Positions 46,009 through 59,841 of a DNA stretch of 64,000 nucleotides are shown in pieces. The stretch comes from Crotophaga sulcirostris (lineage: Eukaryota; Chordata; Aves; Cuculiformes; Crotophagidae). Each line of letters opens with the position of its first letter. Within the stretch, counting starts at the first letter, position 1. The position numbers and the translations under genes are program-made. Under the pieces are notes generated by a model. That model was given only the letters and a program-made list of their open reading frames with translations. It was not told the DNA's origin and ran no database searches. The DNA lies in contig VYZB01000337.1 of assembly GCA_013397455.1 (NCBI GenBank), forward strand, positions 107,554 to 171,553. Reading direction: 5' to 3'.

Positions 46009-47949
46009 AGGTTAGCATAAAACCAGTCTAACTTCAGGAGAAGACTTTTATTCTGGTTATTATCGTTAACTAAGTGACTCTGTAGTCAGCAAAACCAGGC
46101 ATGAAAAAACAGATCCTGCGCTAACCTCGTGACTCCCGAGGACTTTGTGTCCAAGAATGGCGCACAGCTGCTGTTTTCCTGTCTCTGCTGGTAACATTTG
46201 CCTCGTATGCAGTACCCAGGCCTGCACAGTCTTTTTTGCATGTGCGTCTGATTTATCTATCTTGACAGGAAATTTACTGGCAAAAATAATATTTCTACAT
46301 CCTTTTAGTAGTTCACCAGTAATGACTATTAAGTCAGTTTGAAAACACAATTTTAAGGTAATTTCAGACATGCGACATCAATGCTCAATTTCTCTGCTAA
46401 GTTTTATGAGATTAAAAATATTATTTTAAAAAAAATATTGTCTTTTTCCTTTTGCTGTGTAAAAAGCCTGCATACACAAGAAATTAGCAGGTCTATGGTC
46501 CTTGTAAAGTAGACTGGGAAAGCAGAGAAACTTTTATGTTCTTGTGTTTTTCCTTTTCAGCATTAATAGATGCTATGTATAATAACAGAGAGAAAAAATT
46601 GTTCTGGGATAACTGTGATCTTTATAGGAGCATGCAATAAATAAAATGGTTAACAATTCATTACTTGGGTGAATACTGGAAGGAAAGGGCGTGGATAAAC
46701 AGATAAAGGTGTTGAGAGCAGTGCTGCTGTCAAGTCATTCTGATTATGATGATGGCAAAGAAAATAATTTGCAGAACTGCCACCAATTACTTCGATTTAA
46801 GGCAGTTATTTGAAACACAAGACTCGAATTCTAGATCTTTCCATTTAAACAAGTCTTCAGAAGCCTAATTCAATGTTAGGTGATATAGTCAGACTTATGG
46901 TATTTGGTTATTTTTGATATTTCCGATGTTCTAATCAAAATTTCACTCAATCTCAGCAATGCTCATGGCAAAATTGATGAGAGTCTTGACACATATGGTG
47001 CAGTCAATGGCTAAGTGCAGGAAAACAGAAATTATTAATTTCTGTCTAGGACAATATACTATTTATTCACTTCCCTTATCCCAGTGAGAACACAGAGAGG
47101 ATGAGTTGCATAAGTAGTGGGAAAGAGCTCTGAAGGCTGCAATAAGTTACACACATTCATGTCTGTAATGAGTTCCTTTGAACAAGATGCTTTAATCACC
47201 TGATTATATTTAAACCAAAATTTAGCAATTGCTCTGTTATCATTAATATCCAATACATTTCTTGTTTTCATGTTCTAAATACAATTGCGAGCCATTTTTA
47301 CACCTTTTGTGAGAAATGGGAGCCTGTGATTGACCCATCCAGCCACTGGATGTCACACAAACGCAGATGAAAGGATAGAGTAACTACTCATTCTTATCTT
47401 AACAAACACCAAACTAAGTATTAATATATCAGTTACAGGGTGACACTGTGAAAGTAAATTGCAGAAATTATTACACTGGATAAGCTGAAACCTAAGATTA
47501 TTCATGTGATAGAAGTACATCTATCTGTGGCAGAGCACAGGCAAGCGAGGTAAATTGGAGATCTGCGGACATCTACACCGAGCCATCGCACACTGTGGCT
47601 AGCAACAAAAATAGGATGCAGAGATGGGAGTATGGGGCTTTTTACAGAGGGCTTTTGTGAATACACTTACGCGATTTTCAGTGAGTTTGATAATTACAGA
47701 AGCCTTGGATACAATTTCTTCTCCCTTCTTTCCCAAAAACTCATACAGAATCTTGCTTTAGGAATAAAACAGCTAAAATAAACAGTACCCTGAATCTGTG
47801 GTGCAAATGTTGTTGTAGGTATCACAGCTGCCTGGAAATAATTAACAACAAAACAAAACCATGTAAAAAGGAGCAAACAAATACAAAGATGACTGACCAA
47901 GAAACAGGTGAAATAGAGGCTAATATCAACAAGATAATGAAGCAATTGC

Positions 47950-48290
47950 TAAGAGAACTGGGGTTGTTTAGCCTGGAGAAAAGGGGAAACTTCATCACTG
48001 TCTACAACTGCCTGAAAGGAGGTTGTAGCAAGGTGGGTGTTGGTCTCTTCTCCCAAGTAACAAACAGGTGATGGGATGAGGGGAAATGGCCTCAAGTTGC
48101 ACCAGGGGAGGTTCAGATTAGAGATCGGGAAAAATTTCTTCACCCAAAGGGCGGTCAGGCACTGGAACGGGCTGTCCAGGGAGGTGGTTGAATCACAATC
48201 CCAGGAGGTGTTTAAAAGATGGGTAGATGAAGTAAATGTAGTGAAGATCTCAAAGGTCTTTTCCAACCAAGTGATTCTATGATTTTGTGA
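47950..48290 (+). mobile_element. CR1 LINE 3' fragment
   Basis: AACTGGGGTTGTTTAGCCTG, AAATGGCCTCAAGTTGCACC, TTTCTTCACCCAAAGGGCGG, CACTGGAACGGGCTGTCCAG and the tail TTCCAACCAAGTGATTCTAT followed by GATTTTGTGAT. About 340 bases, 5'-truncated, opposite in orientation to EXOC6. Confidence 0.95.
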
Positions 48291-50895
48291 TGCAGGATGC
48301 AGAGCCTTATCTTTTGCCACATCGTTTCTCCCTTTCCTCCCCTAATTCCTGCTATTCCCCAACCCCAGTGGATTTCCAGAGAGCAAAGAACTGCTGGTTT
48401 GAATCTAGCCTGCCTGCGTTAAGGCTTTAAAAGTACATTTTACCCACATAACAATTACAAAAAGAGTAGCATATGCTGTAGTATAGAGCAATCTTCACTG
48501 GGTATGTAATTCCTGTGTAGATTAGTTTTTCTTTTAAATTACCAATGCCAGATCAGCAGCATTGTCATCAGAGGTTTGTTTAATTTACTTTCTCAGTTGG
48601 ATTGAAATCCATTTTGAATGATTCATGGAAAAGAAGGAAGGGGGAAAACATCTACCCTCAAATGGAATTACTATAGATAATTTTCACATGCAGTGCCATC
48701 CATAACAAATTACTTCATTGGTCATTGCCTTTACATCCCTCCACAAGGACAACAATGGGATTAGTCATTTCTCTGGCATCTCCTGCTCTGGTGCTGCCTC
48801 TTTTCCTGGGCTCATCCCAGACTGTCTCCCTAGAAACTGGGAGCACTGGCTGCTCCTGTTCCCTGTGTGCCTGCTTCTTTTCTCGTGGCCAGACTCATTT
48901 CTGCCTGCGTCACGCATGAGGTGTGGGGACAACACCCCTGTCAAATGGTTCTTGGAAGGGACAGACAGGTAAGGAGCTGCTAGAATTACCACTGCCATCT
49001 TTTGCCTTGGTGCAGAGGCATTTTAAAAAGTTTTATTTAATCCCTAACCATAACAGCCACCTGAGCTTGATGAATACTGCCATTAGAAGATTTACCAGGA
49101 GGAAGAAAGAAACTCGTTTCTTGCTCCTTCCTCTACACCCCAAATACCTCTAATCAACCACATGCACATACCTGTACCTCACCTCCAAAAGCATAGGTGT
49201 GCCAAGCTCAGCCTGGCCTGTTTCATCACAACAAAATGATTTTTATCAAATATACCCTTGAAAGTTTGGAATGAGAAGCTCAGACCAATATAGTGCTCAG
49301 AGCTATGCCGCCAAGAATCAGGCAGCTTTGCCCAAGCAAATGTAGAAAGAGTAGCTATGCAGGAACAGAAAATTCCTTGTAACCTATGCAGTAATAACCT
49401 ATGTACAACATAGGCTGGGCTGAACGGAGTAGAGAGTTTCAGCTTGAGCTTGCAGCAACACATTGAAGACAGCAATCTTTTCTCTATAAAAAGGGACCTC
49501 TGGTACCTTTGTAGACCTCTTTATTCAATATACACACAAAAAATTAGTCTTGGAGTTTTTAATTTTGAGATAAAACCATTATTTGTGTATGAAATCAGAG
49601 TTTTAAAATAATCTTAATACAAGGTATAGTGGTTACCTAATAGTGCTTTGATCTTTGCAATCTACTGTTTTTTCAGATTAAATACATCTTGGATGCATTA
49701 ATAAATTTTATATTAACCTTTAGAAACTATAAGATAACCTTCCTAGACTGGGTTGAAGGCCCCTGTGTATGATTCACAGCCATATGCTATAAATTAATGT
49801 GGTTTTTAATTGTCCCAAATGTACTTCATTATGATCAGGGTAAGCTTTAGTTTATTGCATATAAAATTGTTGTTTGTATTTAAAAGCATTTATTGTCAGG
49901 TATTACATACACATCGTAAGCCAAGGGGAATGTGTTAGGAATTGTTGTAGTGCTCAAAGTGCTTCTATGACTAAAAATATTACTTTTCTAGAACTGAATT
50001 TTTACTGTCTCTCTACAGTGCATTACTACTAAAACATCTCTTTAGCAAGCATCTGATAAAATGTATTCTTCTAAGGTTGCTGGCTTTCCTGATCACTCCA
50101 TACTGCCAGGATATTGTACACCAGCAGAGATATGTCTTTGTTTTTTTCAGAGCATTGGAGTGAATTATGCTTCCTGAATTGTAGTCAAAATCTGTAAATA
50201 CATTGCTTTTTGTTTTAATGACACTGGATTTAAGAATTGGACAGTGTGTATAACAATCTTCAACAAAAGACTGAGGATATAACATCCTATTGCACCTTTA
50301 CACCTGCCATTTTTATAGTAAATTGCTCAAAACAACATTCATCTCTCCCATTAGGAGGGCAGCACATCACTAACTGCTTTTGGTATTTCATTGACTTCTT
50401 ACAAGTGCCTAAAAATATCAGGAGAGATCCTCAGCTGGTGCTGATGTTATCTTTGTAAAAGTCAATAAAGCCATCGAGACTTCTGGCTAAACAGAGGTAC
50501 TTTTGTCTGGCAGCAGCGGGAATGAGAGGGGAGTCACTCTCATCATACATGTTTATATAAAACTTCAGTGCCACTGAGGAACAAGTACTGTTATATTTTC
50601 ATTGCAACACACAGACCATAAAACAGTGCTCGGCCCTGGCTCTGAGCACACACAGAAAATAATTAACATATCAGACTAAATAAACGCCTCAAGTTTATTT
50701 AAGACAGCGTTTGAATTTCAGATTTGAAGGAAACACTGCTTAATAACATTGGATAATAGCTTATAAAGTAGCTTCTTCATCATTCTCCAGAACAAAACAT
50801 GATGCATAAAAACAACAAAAAAAAGTCTCTGCTTACTAGTGCTTTTAAGGAACCATTAAAACCTTGAGTTAAGGATGTGCCCCAGGATCCTGAGC

Positions 50896-50936
50896 GTAAT
50901 ACAGCCTGATAGGCTGTATTACAGATGTATTACAGA
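50896..50936. repeat. 12-bp hairpin joined to an 11-bp tandem duplication
   Basis: GTAATACAGCCT at 50896-50907, loop GAT, and the exact reverse complement AGGCTGTATTAC at 50911-50922. Overlapping its right arm, TGTATTACAGA occurs twice in tandem (50915-50925 and 50926-50936). The combination is unlikely by chance. Confidence 0.9.
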
Positions 50937-53604
50937 TGCTTCCCTGGAGGACATTGTTTTTCTGGAATAGGAGGGCTTTTTTGATCCGCACGTTAAGAGC
51001 ACCTAGTTTTAGACAGCCACAGTGCTTAAATTCCTTATGTAACCCAGAAGAGCATTCCTGAGAAAACCAGTCCTAGTTCGGCAGAACTGAGGCAAAAACC
51101 AAAATTACTTTTGAGGTTAGGAGGAATTGTATGATGGACATTGACTGGCGATGGCCAAGTGGCCCCATCTTGGCAAGGTGCTGCCAGCTGGATTACAGCA
51201 ACTGACAGACACCATGCCTGTTCTGAGCCCATCCTCACTGCAAACTAAACTTTAATTGAAACTACCATGAACAACCTACTCAAAAGTTTGATCATTTTTT
51301 TCATGGCCTATATTTTTTAATGCTTTTGGGAAAAAAATATGCCTTGTCTGAATATAAGCTTGGATCATTTTGGGTAACAATTAATTAAACTAAATTTCTC
51401 AATAGGCATTTTCAGTCTCTCAGGTTCTTGTTTCATTTTAGTTAGAATTTCACCTAATTGACTTAAGTGAAATTACTCTGCCTTAAATAAGGAATATTAT
51501 CAGATAGCTTTTTGTACCAGTTCTCTGCAGGTCAGGCTTCTATTTCTGCTACTTTCTCCACTCGTGCTTTACTCAAGTTTGCAAGAGGGAATAATTCATA
51601 TTAGCTTACCACTGCCTGATGGTTGTTATTTCAATTATCCTACTGGTCAGACGTGGCCAGAGAAAGTCTTCAGAATTAATTTTGCTAAAGAGCCCATGCT
51701 TAACTACTTAGTAGTGTTAACAACAATAAGAAAATTTAGTGGAAGTATCTTGACAATATCTCCTGCTTAGATAACCTGGATTGTATTATTCTGAAAGATC
51801 AAAAAACCCTCTCTGCCAAATAGCATTATACTTCAAGAGAAAATCTTTTTTCCAGTAAATGAATACAGGAACTATTACTTACAGTATCACACCATACTAG
51901 CTGCTTTTTTGGTAATATTTCCTAGCTATCTTCAATTTAACATAGCAGGTTAGACCTTGTAAATCAACACTAATAGCTCTGAAAGGAACCACTTGTTTTT
52001 TTGAGAACATTCCAGTCCACAAGCACTTTTTCCAGTGAAAACTCAACAGTTACAATAAGACTCTGTTTTGGTAAGAAAATAGGAAATGATGCTAAACAAA
52101 AGGGAATGTTTATTTTGAAATTCCAAGGCCATTAATTTATATTAAGAAACTGTTTGTGCTCAGAGACTGTAATCAAAAGGTGATGTGAATCATTGATCAC
52201 AAAAGGACTTTATAGATAAGGAACAAGTATGGTGCTGGATGATTGTATTATATATTAACAACTTTCATGAGTAACTTTTGCTGATTCATTTGGCAGGAAG
52301 TGAGCTGCCAAGGGAGATTTCTAGGGGAGGAAAAATCAACAATATTTTCATATAAAATAACCTCGAGTTACTGTATTGTTCTCACAACATTTAATAATGA
52401 ATGCTTTCCTGTTTAAGAAAAAAAAAACATAAATCACAAAAACAAAGGCAGATCTGGTTTAGTGTTACATGGCTGTAAATACGCATACGGTCTGGCAAAG
52501 TATGGGAAGGGTCTGATCAATTGAAAAATTGGAAAGCTGGTGAAATTGCTGCACAGTTGGGAATTAAAGATGCAATAACTGCAATTCTTTTCAGAGGAAA
52601 ACATGTCTGTGCCCTTATCTGTGTTCTTGTTAGGAAGTTCACTGGCCATTGCAGAGTTGAGATTTACTCCCAAAAGCAGGACTTGGTTTCCATTCAGGAG
52701 ACCAGGACCTCCATGACCCCAAAGCTGAGCTGCACTGGGGCCTTGCATCATGCAGGAAGGCTGTTAGAGATGGTAGGGGAGCATGATGCTTCACAAATTG
52801 AGACTGAATCACCATACACAGACCCAACACATAAGGACAGATCCAGCAGCCTAGGACAGGGATGTCACCAAGCCCTCCTGCATGCTCACAGGGCACACAC
52901 AATGGCACAATGGCAGCTTGGCCCTGGGAGCAAGACCATTACAACAGCAGTGGGTTCCTGCCACTATGCCAGGGTGAGGAGAGGTTGGTGAGTTTGCATT
53001 CTATATATTCTACTGCAGGTGAACATGTCAAGCCCATAAGTCCTGTGCCCTTTGGCCCACGCCAAGGATGTTTTGCCAACGATGCCAGCAGGTGCCTTTT
53101 GGCTTTCTTCTTTCATTGCTACCACTGGTACAAATAGACAAAAAAATGCAAACACCTATAACTAATCTTAGTTATAACTTGATCTGTGATGGGACAGCCT
53201 GAACACAATGCATTTAGGAGCATGTCGTAGAGAAAAGGGGATGGGAAAGAGAGCATGTGCCATTTGACTCAGGAGAGTAAAAGATGCTGCAGTGTATCTT
53301 ACAGGCACTTGTAGGTTCTGCTCTAACTGGATACCAGTTGTGCAGCTTTTTAACACAGCCTTTTGTATTATAATATTTTTCTACAGTGCTTGTCCTTAAA
53401 TGATTAGTAACTAAATGGGGGCAGATTTAGGAAGCAATGACTAATAAAGGTTTTAAAGAAATTAAGAAGGAAAAAAATAGAATCCAAGTAAGTTAGAAGT
53501 TGTAGATTTTTATTCAGCACAGCACCTGGCAGGGTTCTGGTTCAGCATCTTCCTTTTATACATTATAAAACATATAACCCTTCTCTGACTAATTCACAGC
53601 CCAG

Positions 53605-54209
53605 AAGGCCTGGGCTGCATCAAAAGAAGCGTGGCCAGCAGGTCAAGGGAGATGACTCCGACACCTGACTCAGCACTGGTGAGACCTCACCTGGAGTACT
53701 GCATCCAGCTCTGGAGCCCTCAGTGCAGGAAGGACATGGAGCTTTGGGATCAGGTCCAGAGGAGGCCACAAAAATGATCAGGGGGATGGATCACCCCTTC
53801 TGTAAGGAAAGACCAAGAGAGTTGGGGTTGTTCAGCCTGGAAAAGATAAGGCTCCAGGGAGTCCTTATAGCAGCCTTCCAGCACTTAAAGAGGGCCTACA
53901 GGAAAGATGGGGACAGATATTTTAGCAAGGCCTGTTGTGACAGGAGAAGGGGTGGTGATTTTAAACTAAGAGAGGGTAGTTTTAGACAGGATAAAAGGAA
54001 GACATTTTTTACAATGAGGGTGGTGGAAGACTGGAACAGACTGCCCAGAGAAGTGTTAGATGCCTCGTTCCTGGAAACATTCAAGGCCAGGTTGGATGGG
54101 ACTCTGAGAAACCTGATTCAGTTGAAGATGTCCCTGCTCATGGCAGTGGCGGGTTGGACTAGATGACCTGTAGAAGTCCTTTCCAACCCAAAGCATTCTA
54201 TGATTCTAA
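53605..54209 (+). mobile_element. CR1 LINE fragment, longest copy in the window
   Basis: About 600 bases: GGCCTGGGCTGCATCAAAAG, CCTCACCTGGAGTACTGCAT, GTCCAGAGGAGGCCACAAAA, GAGTTGGGGTTGTTCAGCCT, GGAACAGACTGCCCAGAGAA and the tail CATTCTATGATTCT. It holds the end of the reverse transcriptase ORF and the 3' UTR. The 147-codon open frame at 53723-54166 is a relic of it, not a gene. Confidence 0.96.
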
Positions 54210-55455
54210 TTAGGCAACTACAGAAGAATGCTATTGCAAAGGAGAAGTGCCATGAAACAAAGTGTCATGAAATTCCACTAATTTTACCACAAATGACCAT
54301 CAGAAAAAGTACTGATTATCAAAATTCCATCAATTACACTTATAAAAAAGGTTCTAATGAAAGCCTTTTGAGATTTTTTTATTAGAACAACTTGAAGTGT
54401 GGTGATAGGTCAGCAAAATGAATTAGCATAACTGGAGCCTGAAATCACCATACAGCTTGTGTACAGTTAATGGAAATGCAGACTTCAGGAAGTGGTTTAA
54501 AATATCAGACATTGATACCAAATAAATGCTCACATTCTCACCTCTGCTGGTTGATCTCATCCAGAGAATACAGATATCACATCTCTCAATAATAATCCAT
54601 TATAAGATTTAGGCTGTCCTGATAGTGTAGCTCATCCAAATGACAACTCAACCAACACCTAACTACAGTCTGCACAACCAGCACTGCAGGAAAGACAAGC
54701 TTAAATGATTAATTGTGCCAAAACACAGATAGTGGGAACCTCAGAAAACGCTAACTTGAGAATCAGTTGTTAATAATGTAAAATATTTGGAGCCATTCAC
54801 ATGCAAATGCTGTAACTTACGAAGACAATGAAGATACCTTAAGCAAATAAAATTTATAAACATGCAGAACAACAAATTGCATTCCACAATGTAAACAGAT
54901 ATTAGTAATTAAAAATGTATTTAAAGTCCAAATGATTATTTAAATTGTATTTTCCCTTTGCATACAGCAATCTACGTGAGATACAGATCAAAAAGATCTC
55001 AGGAAATATTAACTGTTCAGTGGAATAAATTAATAAAAAAGGCAGAGATTTAACACAACTATCTCCAATTAGCCAGGTAAGACTGTAAAGATATCTGGTT
55101 CATGTTACGAATAAACCCAAAGCATTTGTCACATCAGGGTTTACATTAGGCAGCAAGAGGGATGCATTGAAAAGGGTAAAAAGGATTTATTCCTCCATTC
55201 ATTAGCCAGAGAGGGGCATTTATAAAACAAACCAATAAAAGAGACGTGCAAGATGCAATCCATGGAAAACAGGGTAATACTGAGCCTTCACCACTACTGG
55301 AAGGATTTGCACGGCACAGAGATTCTAAAGAAGTTAGAAAGCAAATAATTATTTCACTCAGAAGAACTGATAACAATAAATTAAGGGTATTTTTATTTTC
55401 TGTCCTCCTAGTGGAAGATACAGTCCTGCAATTAGAACATCCTCTTATTTATTTA

Positions 55456-55546
55456 NNNNNNNNNNNNNNNNNNNNNNNNNNNNNNNNNNNNNNNNNNNNN
55501 NNNNNNNNNNNNNNNNNNNNNNNNNNNNNNNNNNNNNNNNNNNNNN
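55456..55546. other. Assembly gap (91 N) beside an AT simple repeat
   Basis: N run preceded by TTATTTATTTA and followed by TATATATCTTATATATC, so the gap probably covers an AT-rich simple repeat. Confidence 1.
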
Positions 55547-55929
55547 CTGTATATATCTTATATATCTTTATATCTTAGGTAGTTATCGAAACAAATATAT
55601 ATCTCTTCTCTCTATTAATAGGCATTAGAGAAATGTTTAACTGTGGTGGGTGTCACTTTCTAAAACAAGTCTTGTCTTCCTTCATAGATTTCAAGGAGAA
55701 ATTTTTTTTTTCTTTTTTAATGCTTTGACTACAGACTTGCTTTCAAAAGGCACACAGGTGTTCTCCTTGCCCGAGATGAGCTACTCAGACTTGGAGTCCC
55801 TCACAGACCACTGCCCAGGCACAATGGGAAAACGAGCCTTAACTCTGAATTTCCCTGTGTGTTTAAATCGGAGGCTTAATGATCTCTTTTTTTTTTTTTT
55901 AAATGTAGGGGTTGGGTTTGAATAGTACT

Positions 55930-56300
55930 TCAAGCACTAAACGGCTCCTTAATGTTTGGAGGGGATTAAGTTCAGAGTTCATTGTGTTGTCTGTCATTTT
56001 AAAAAGATTAGATAGTTTAGTTTGGCTCCTTCTGGCAATGTAAAAGTCTCTGTATATATTGACTGTCTGGAGTCATTATCAAAGCTTCTAAAACCAATCG
56101 ACACCTTGTAAACAAAAGTCCCATTATTTTCGTGATCCTGATAAGATTTACATTGTATCCACATTTTTGCTATGATTGATTGAACTGTTAAAGATATTCA
56201 TACTGTAACGGGTTATGTGATAAATTATTGCAAATTCAGTTAGCAAATTAAACTTTACATTAGTTTAGAAAACATAAATGAATGTAACCCATCCTAGACT
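55930..56300. promoter_or_regulatory. Candidate conserved noncoding element (motif-based guess)
   Basis: A repeat-free AT-rich stretch with a FOX core TGTAAACA at 56107-56114, a GATA site TGATAAGA at 56139-56146, a CCAAT-like AACCAATCG near 56093, TGATTGATTGA and TTATTGCAAAT further right. FOX plus GATA sites close together are common in endodermal enhancers, and HHEX is an endodermal gene, but short motifs occur often by chance. Conservation cannot be judged from one sequence. Confidence 0.25.
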
Positions 56301-57344
56301 GTGCCAGGTATAACTTGTAGTTATGGTTTTGTATTGGGAAAATTCTGAAAGGTTTCAAATATTCTTGCAGGAAAAAAAGATCCTTTCAAAGGAAGGAAAT
56401 TATATTTTAAATTAGAGGATTTTTCTGGTGACTGTTACTGAACTAAGAAATATTATATAGCTTGGTGTACTGAAATAGTAGATTATAGTCATGTACACCA
56501 GCTGTACACCAGACTACTACTATATCATTGTTAAATTCGATGAACCATTTATTTTTCAAAGAACTGTACAAAAATCAAGTTGAGTTAGAGGCCTAGACTC
56601 TAAAGAATCATTCTCAAGAAGTGACTGAAGGGGTTTAATTGGTTTATAAAGCAGCAAAGCTAAAGTTACAGGGCTGCCCATTGAACAATCACACTGTAAA
56701 TATTACCCAGGACTTGCATTTGTAAGTCAGATGCTACAAACACAGCGATGTATTGCAGTGTATTAGAATGATGCATTTTCTGTAATTATTTAGAAGATGG
56801 ATTATTAAGTCATAAAACATAACTGACAGACTAAGCAAGTTAAATTTGATTTGAGAATTCTGGCACAATTTTTATAAACATACTGTCATGGCAATGTTCT
56901 TTCCACCATGATCATATATGGAGGTAAGTTAAGGTACTCCAGGAGAGGTAAGAGCTTGGTTTAGACCTGGGGGTATAGTTGGTTAAAATAAAGGTTTCTG
57001 AATACTCAGCTTATGCACAGCACATCATGTAGTGCTCTAACATAAACTGGTTTTAAGGAAAGCCTGTTCCTATTGAACTTCAGCTCACATTGTGCAACAA
57101 GTCATTTCTTTGGGTGATCCTTCTGCTGAACTTTTATTTGCTGACTTTTGATAAATACTTGCTACTGCAGATGTTAAGCAAATGGTGGTAATAAATCAAA
57201 TCAGTTTGTTAAAACCTCGCCTGATGACAGTGCCAAAGTATCCTGTAATCTATGACAAAAGGATCAATAGAAGCACATGAAAACATTACCACTGTGGGAC
57301 AATATTGATTTTTGTCCTAGAAATACTTACTTAGCTCCTGAAAA

Positions 57345-57410
57345 AAATCATTAAAATCAATGGAAAGTCTCCCATTGACTTCACTGGGCTTTGGGTCAGG
57401 TTTTTAGACT
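57345..57410. repeat. Possible old interspersed repeat with inverted arms
   Basis: TCAATGG and CCATTGA flank AAAGTCTC, followed by CTTCACTGGGCTTTGGGTCA. This wording resembles a repeat common in bird, turtle and crocodile DNA. The family name is uncertain and the call rests on memory of the motif only. Confidence 0.35.
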
Positions 57411-59587
57411 GACAATTTTTAATTCAGCTGCTGTCTTTAAGTTTGCAGGTGTAGAGCAGAATAGGGCTCTGATCCTCAATGGCAAGTTCCAGGCATAGCT
57501 GTGATGCAAATATCAAGAAGTGCCCCCAGGCATGGTTCCATCACGTTGTTTCTTAGGAAATACAAAATTAGGAGGTCTACATGATAGGAAAAAATTTAAT
57601 CTCCCTCCATTATTACTACTTCACATTGTGTGACTTGGTTCTTCCAACTTAAATCATCCCCTTTTTGGTCATATTTAGACACAATGCTTTAAGTAATACC
57701 CTTTCCCATTAGAATAATTTCTCAAAGAATTTATAGCCTTCAAGGTAAAGGTCTGTGTAATGGGATTATAACCATAACAACTACACAATAGCATCATTAA
57801 GGGTACTTCAGTTGCATTTACTTTGCCAGTGCCTGAATTTATTGCTACACTGCAAAGTTTCTTTTCAGAAAAAAATACATTTAACTCAATTTATAGAGCT
57901 GACTTTGCCTGAGAGAGATGAGAACTAAAATGATTTGAGATAGAATCAAAGAATTCCATCTTTTTAATTAGTCTGTTAAAGGCAGGAGCACCTAATACAA
58001 ATATTTAACTCTGTTCTTTAACACTACTGCCAAAGTCATGAAGAGGAAATTTATAGGGAGCTCTAAAGTCACTTGACAAATATTTTCTTGGGTTATGACT
58101 TCTTAAATTGCTGTTTATTGCCAATAGCACTACATTTCTACATAAATAGGATTCATGGGATTAGTGCACTGTCCTGGTAAAGACGTTTAATCTTCACTTT
58201 AAATGAGATATGGTAATTGAACCCCTTTCTTGTTGTGTAAGAAGTGCCTTTAAACAAGGTTAGCTATTTTTATACACACTAATGAATCACTAGCTAAAAA
58301 AGCTTTTTGGTCATATGCCAGGCTTGCTTTGTTACCTACTGTTCTCAGTAAATATAAAGTATGAAGTGAAGAGGGGGAAGAGGAAGGGAAATTACTACTT
58401 AATGTTCTAATGAAAAGAAGACATTAACCAATACTGCTTTAAATACTCCAGCATCAATGGGATTTAAAAAAAAAATCGTTGCGCCACTAAGTTGATAAAA
58501 TCCAGCCAGTTTGGTGTTTAGAAAAGTCATTTGAACATTTTTGAGTTTTAAAAATAAGATTAATAAACCCCCCAAGGTTTTCTTTTGCTACTGTACTGAA
58601 GCACAGCAAACCTTAGCAGAGAACTAGAGACCACATTACCTCTCAGTTTTAGGATGAGCCCTTTCAAGCAGCATTAAAGAATGCTCATGATTCACAATGG
58701 GATTTGCTTTGTCAGAGCCCAAACAATTCCAAAATTTCCAGAAAAATAAGACACCTGGATCCCTTGTCTGTTACATCGTCATTCCTACTGGTTGCAAGAT
58801 AGCAAGCATTTTAAGATCACTTTAAATAGCTAAGTACAGCACAGAGCTGCTTGTATCTTGGAGTCTTTTAAAGCTGCATGCCATAGGCAGTCAACATCTT
58901 TGAGATGCAGAGTCTCAGGAGCAGTTTTTACTGAGCCTTTCAATTCTCCTTCCTTAGCTACAGGGGTCATTGCAGCACCGTTTGCAGGATGAACGTACCA
59001 TACCTGGGCATCCAGCTTTCCATGTAGGTAGGTATACACTTGAGGGGAAGCACACATGCTGCTGGTTTAACATTTGCTGGTTTCAGCTAGTGAATTTTGT
59101 GAATTTTAGTGAATAGTGAACTTTTGCATCTCTGGTTTCCCCCACTGTTGGTGCACAGTTGACTTCTATTGCTGCAAGGCATCATTAGGAAACTCATCAG
59201 GGTTAGGACCTTTTCTGCTGCCCTGTGGGCAAATGGCCCAGCACAGCTCCCACCCACACACCTAGACCATCTCCCACTGTCTAACACTATTGCCTCATTC
59301 TTTCTGACCATTGGGAACCAAGTACTGGCTTCTGCCCTGCCCTGAGATGTGCCTGGGCACTGCAGTGAGGGAAGCTCCTTGTTAGAGCCAGCAAAACAAA
59401 ACAGACATTACAGACCCATGCTCTGTCCTGGTGTACTACGGCAGCCAGGCTCTGTGATCCACCTTGCACCCTGGAGAGCGGTGAGACCGTTGTCCCCCAC
59501 AAGTACAAATCTTCATAGGGTCAGAAAGTCAGAAATCCACCAAGAGGCATCATTTCCCAAGCAGGAAGGACTCACTGGGATGCACCC

Positions 59588-59627
59588 TCCCCTTTCCAAC
59601 CTTGTAATACTGTGATATAATGTCATA
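59588..59627 (+). mobile_element. CR1 LINE 3' tip
   Basis: CCTTTCCAACCTTGTAATAC followed by TGTGATATAATGT matches the final bases of the CR1 subfamily seen at 29764-29866. Only about 40 bases remain. Confidence 0.7.
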
Positions 59628-59841
59628 ACACCACAGGAGCCAATAACCATACCTGTCTTTGGCAGACTTCATCTAAGAGCAATAAATGTGCCAAGCACTG
59701 AAAGCTACATCTTCTCATTCCAACTTACTCAGCTTCTGGATTTCTTAGTACTTCTGAAGCAGCTATAAACAATTCCAGTTTCCAGTTTTGCATCTACAAC
59801 AGAAAACATGTAATTTTGTATGTCCAGTAGGCTTCAAGTAA

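Noticed and set aside
47949..48320. 123-codon minus-strand frame
   Set aside because: Reverse strand of the CR1 at 47950-48290.
52521..52991. 156-codon plus-strand frame upstream of EXOC6
   Set aside because: No domain, overlapping frames of similar length on both strands, and no conserved neighbours; not enough to call a gene.
53723..54166. 147-codon open frame
   Set aside because: It is the diverged end of a CR1 LINE (53605-54209), not a host gene.
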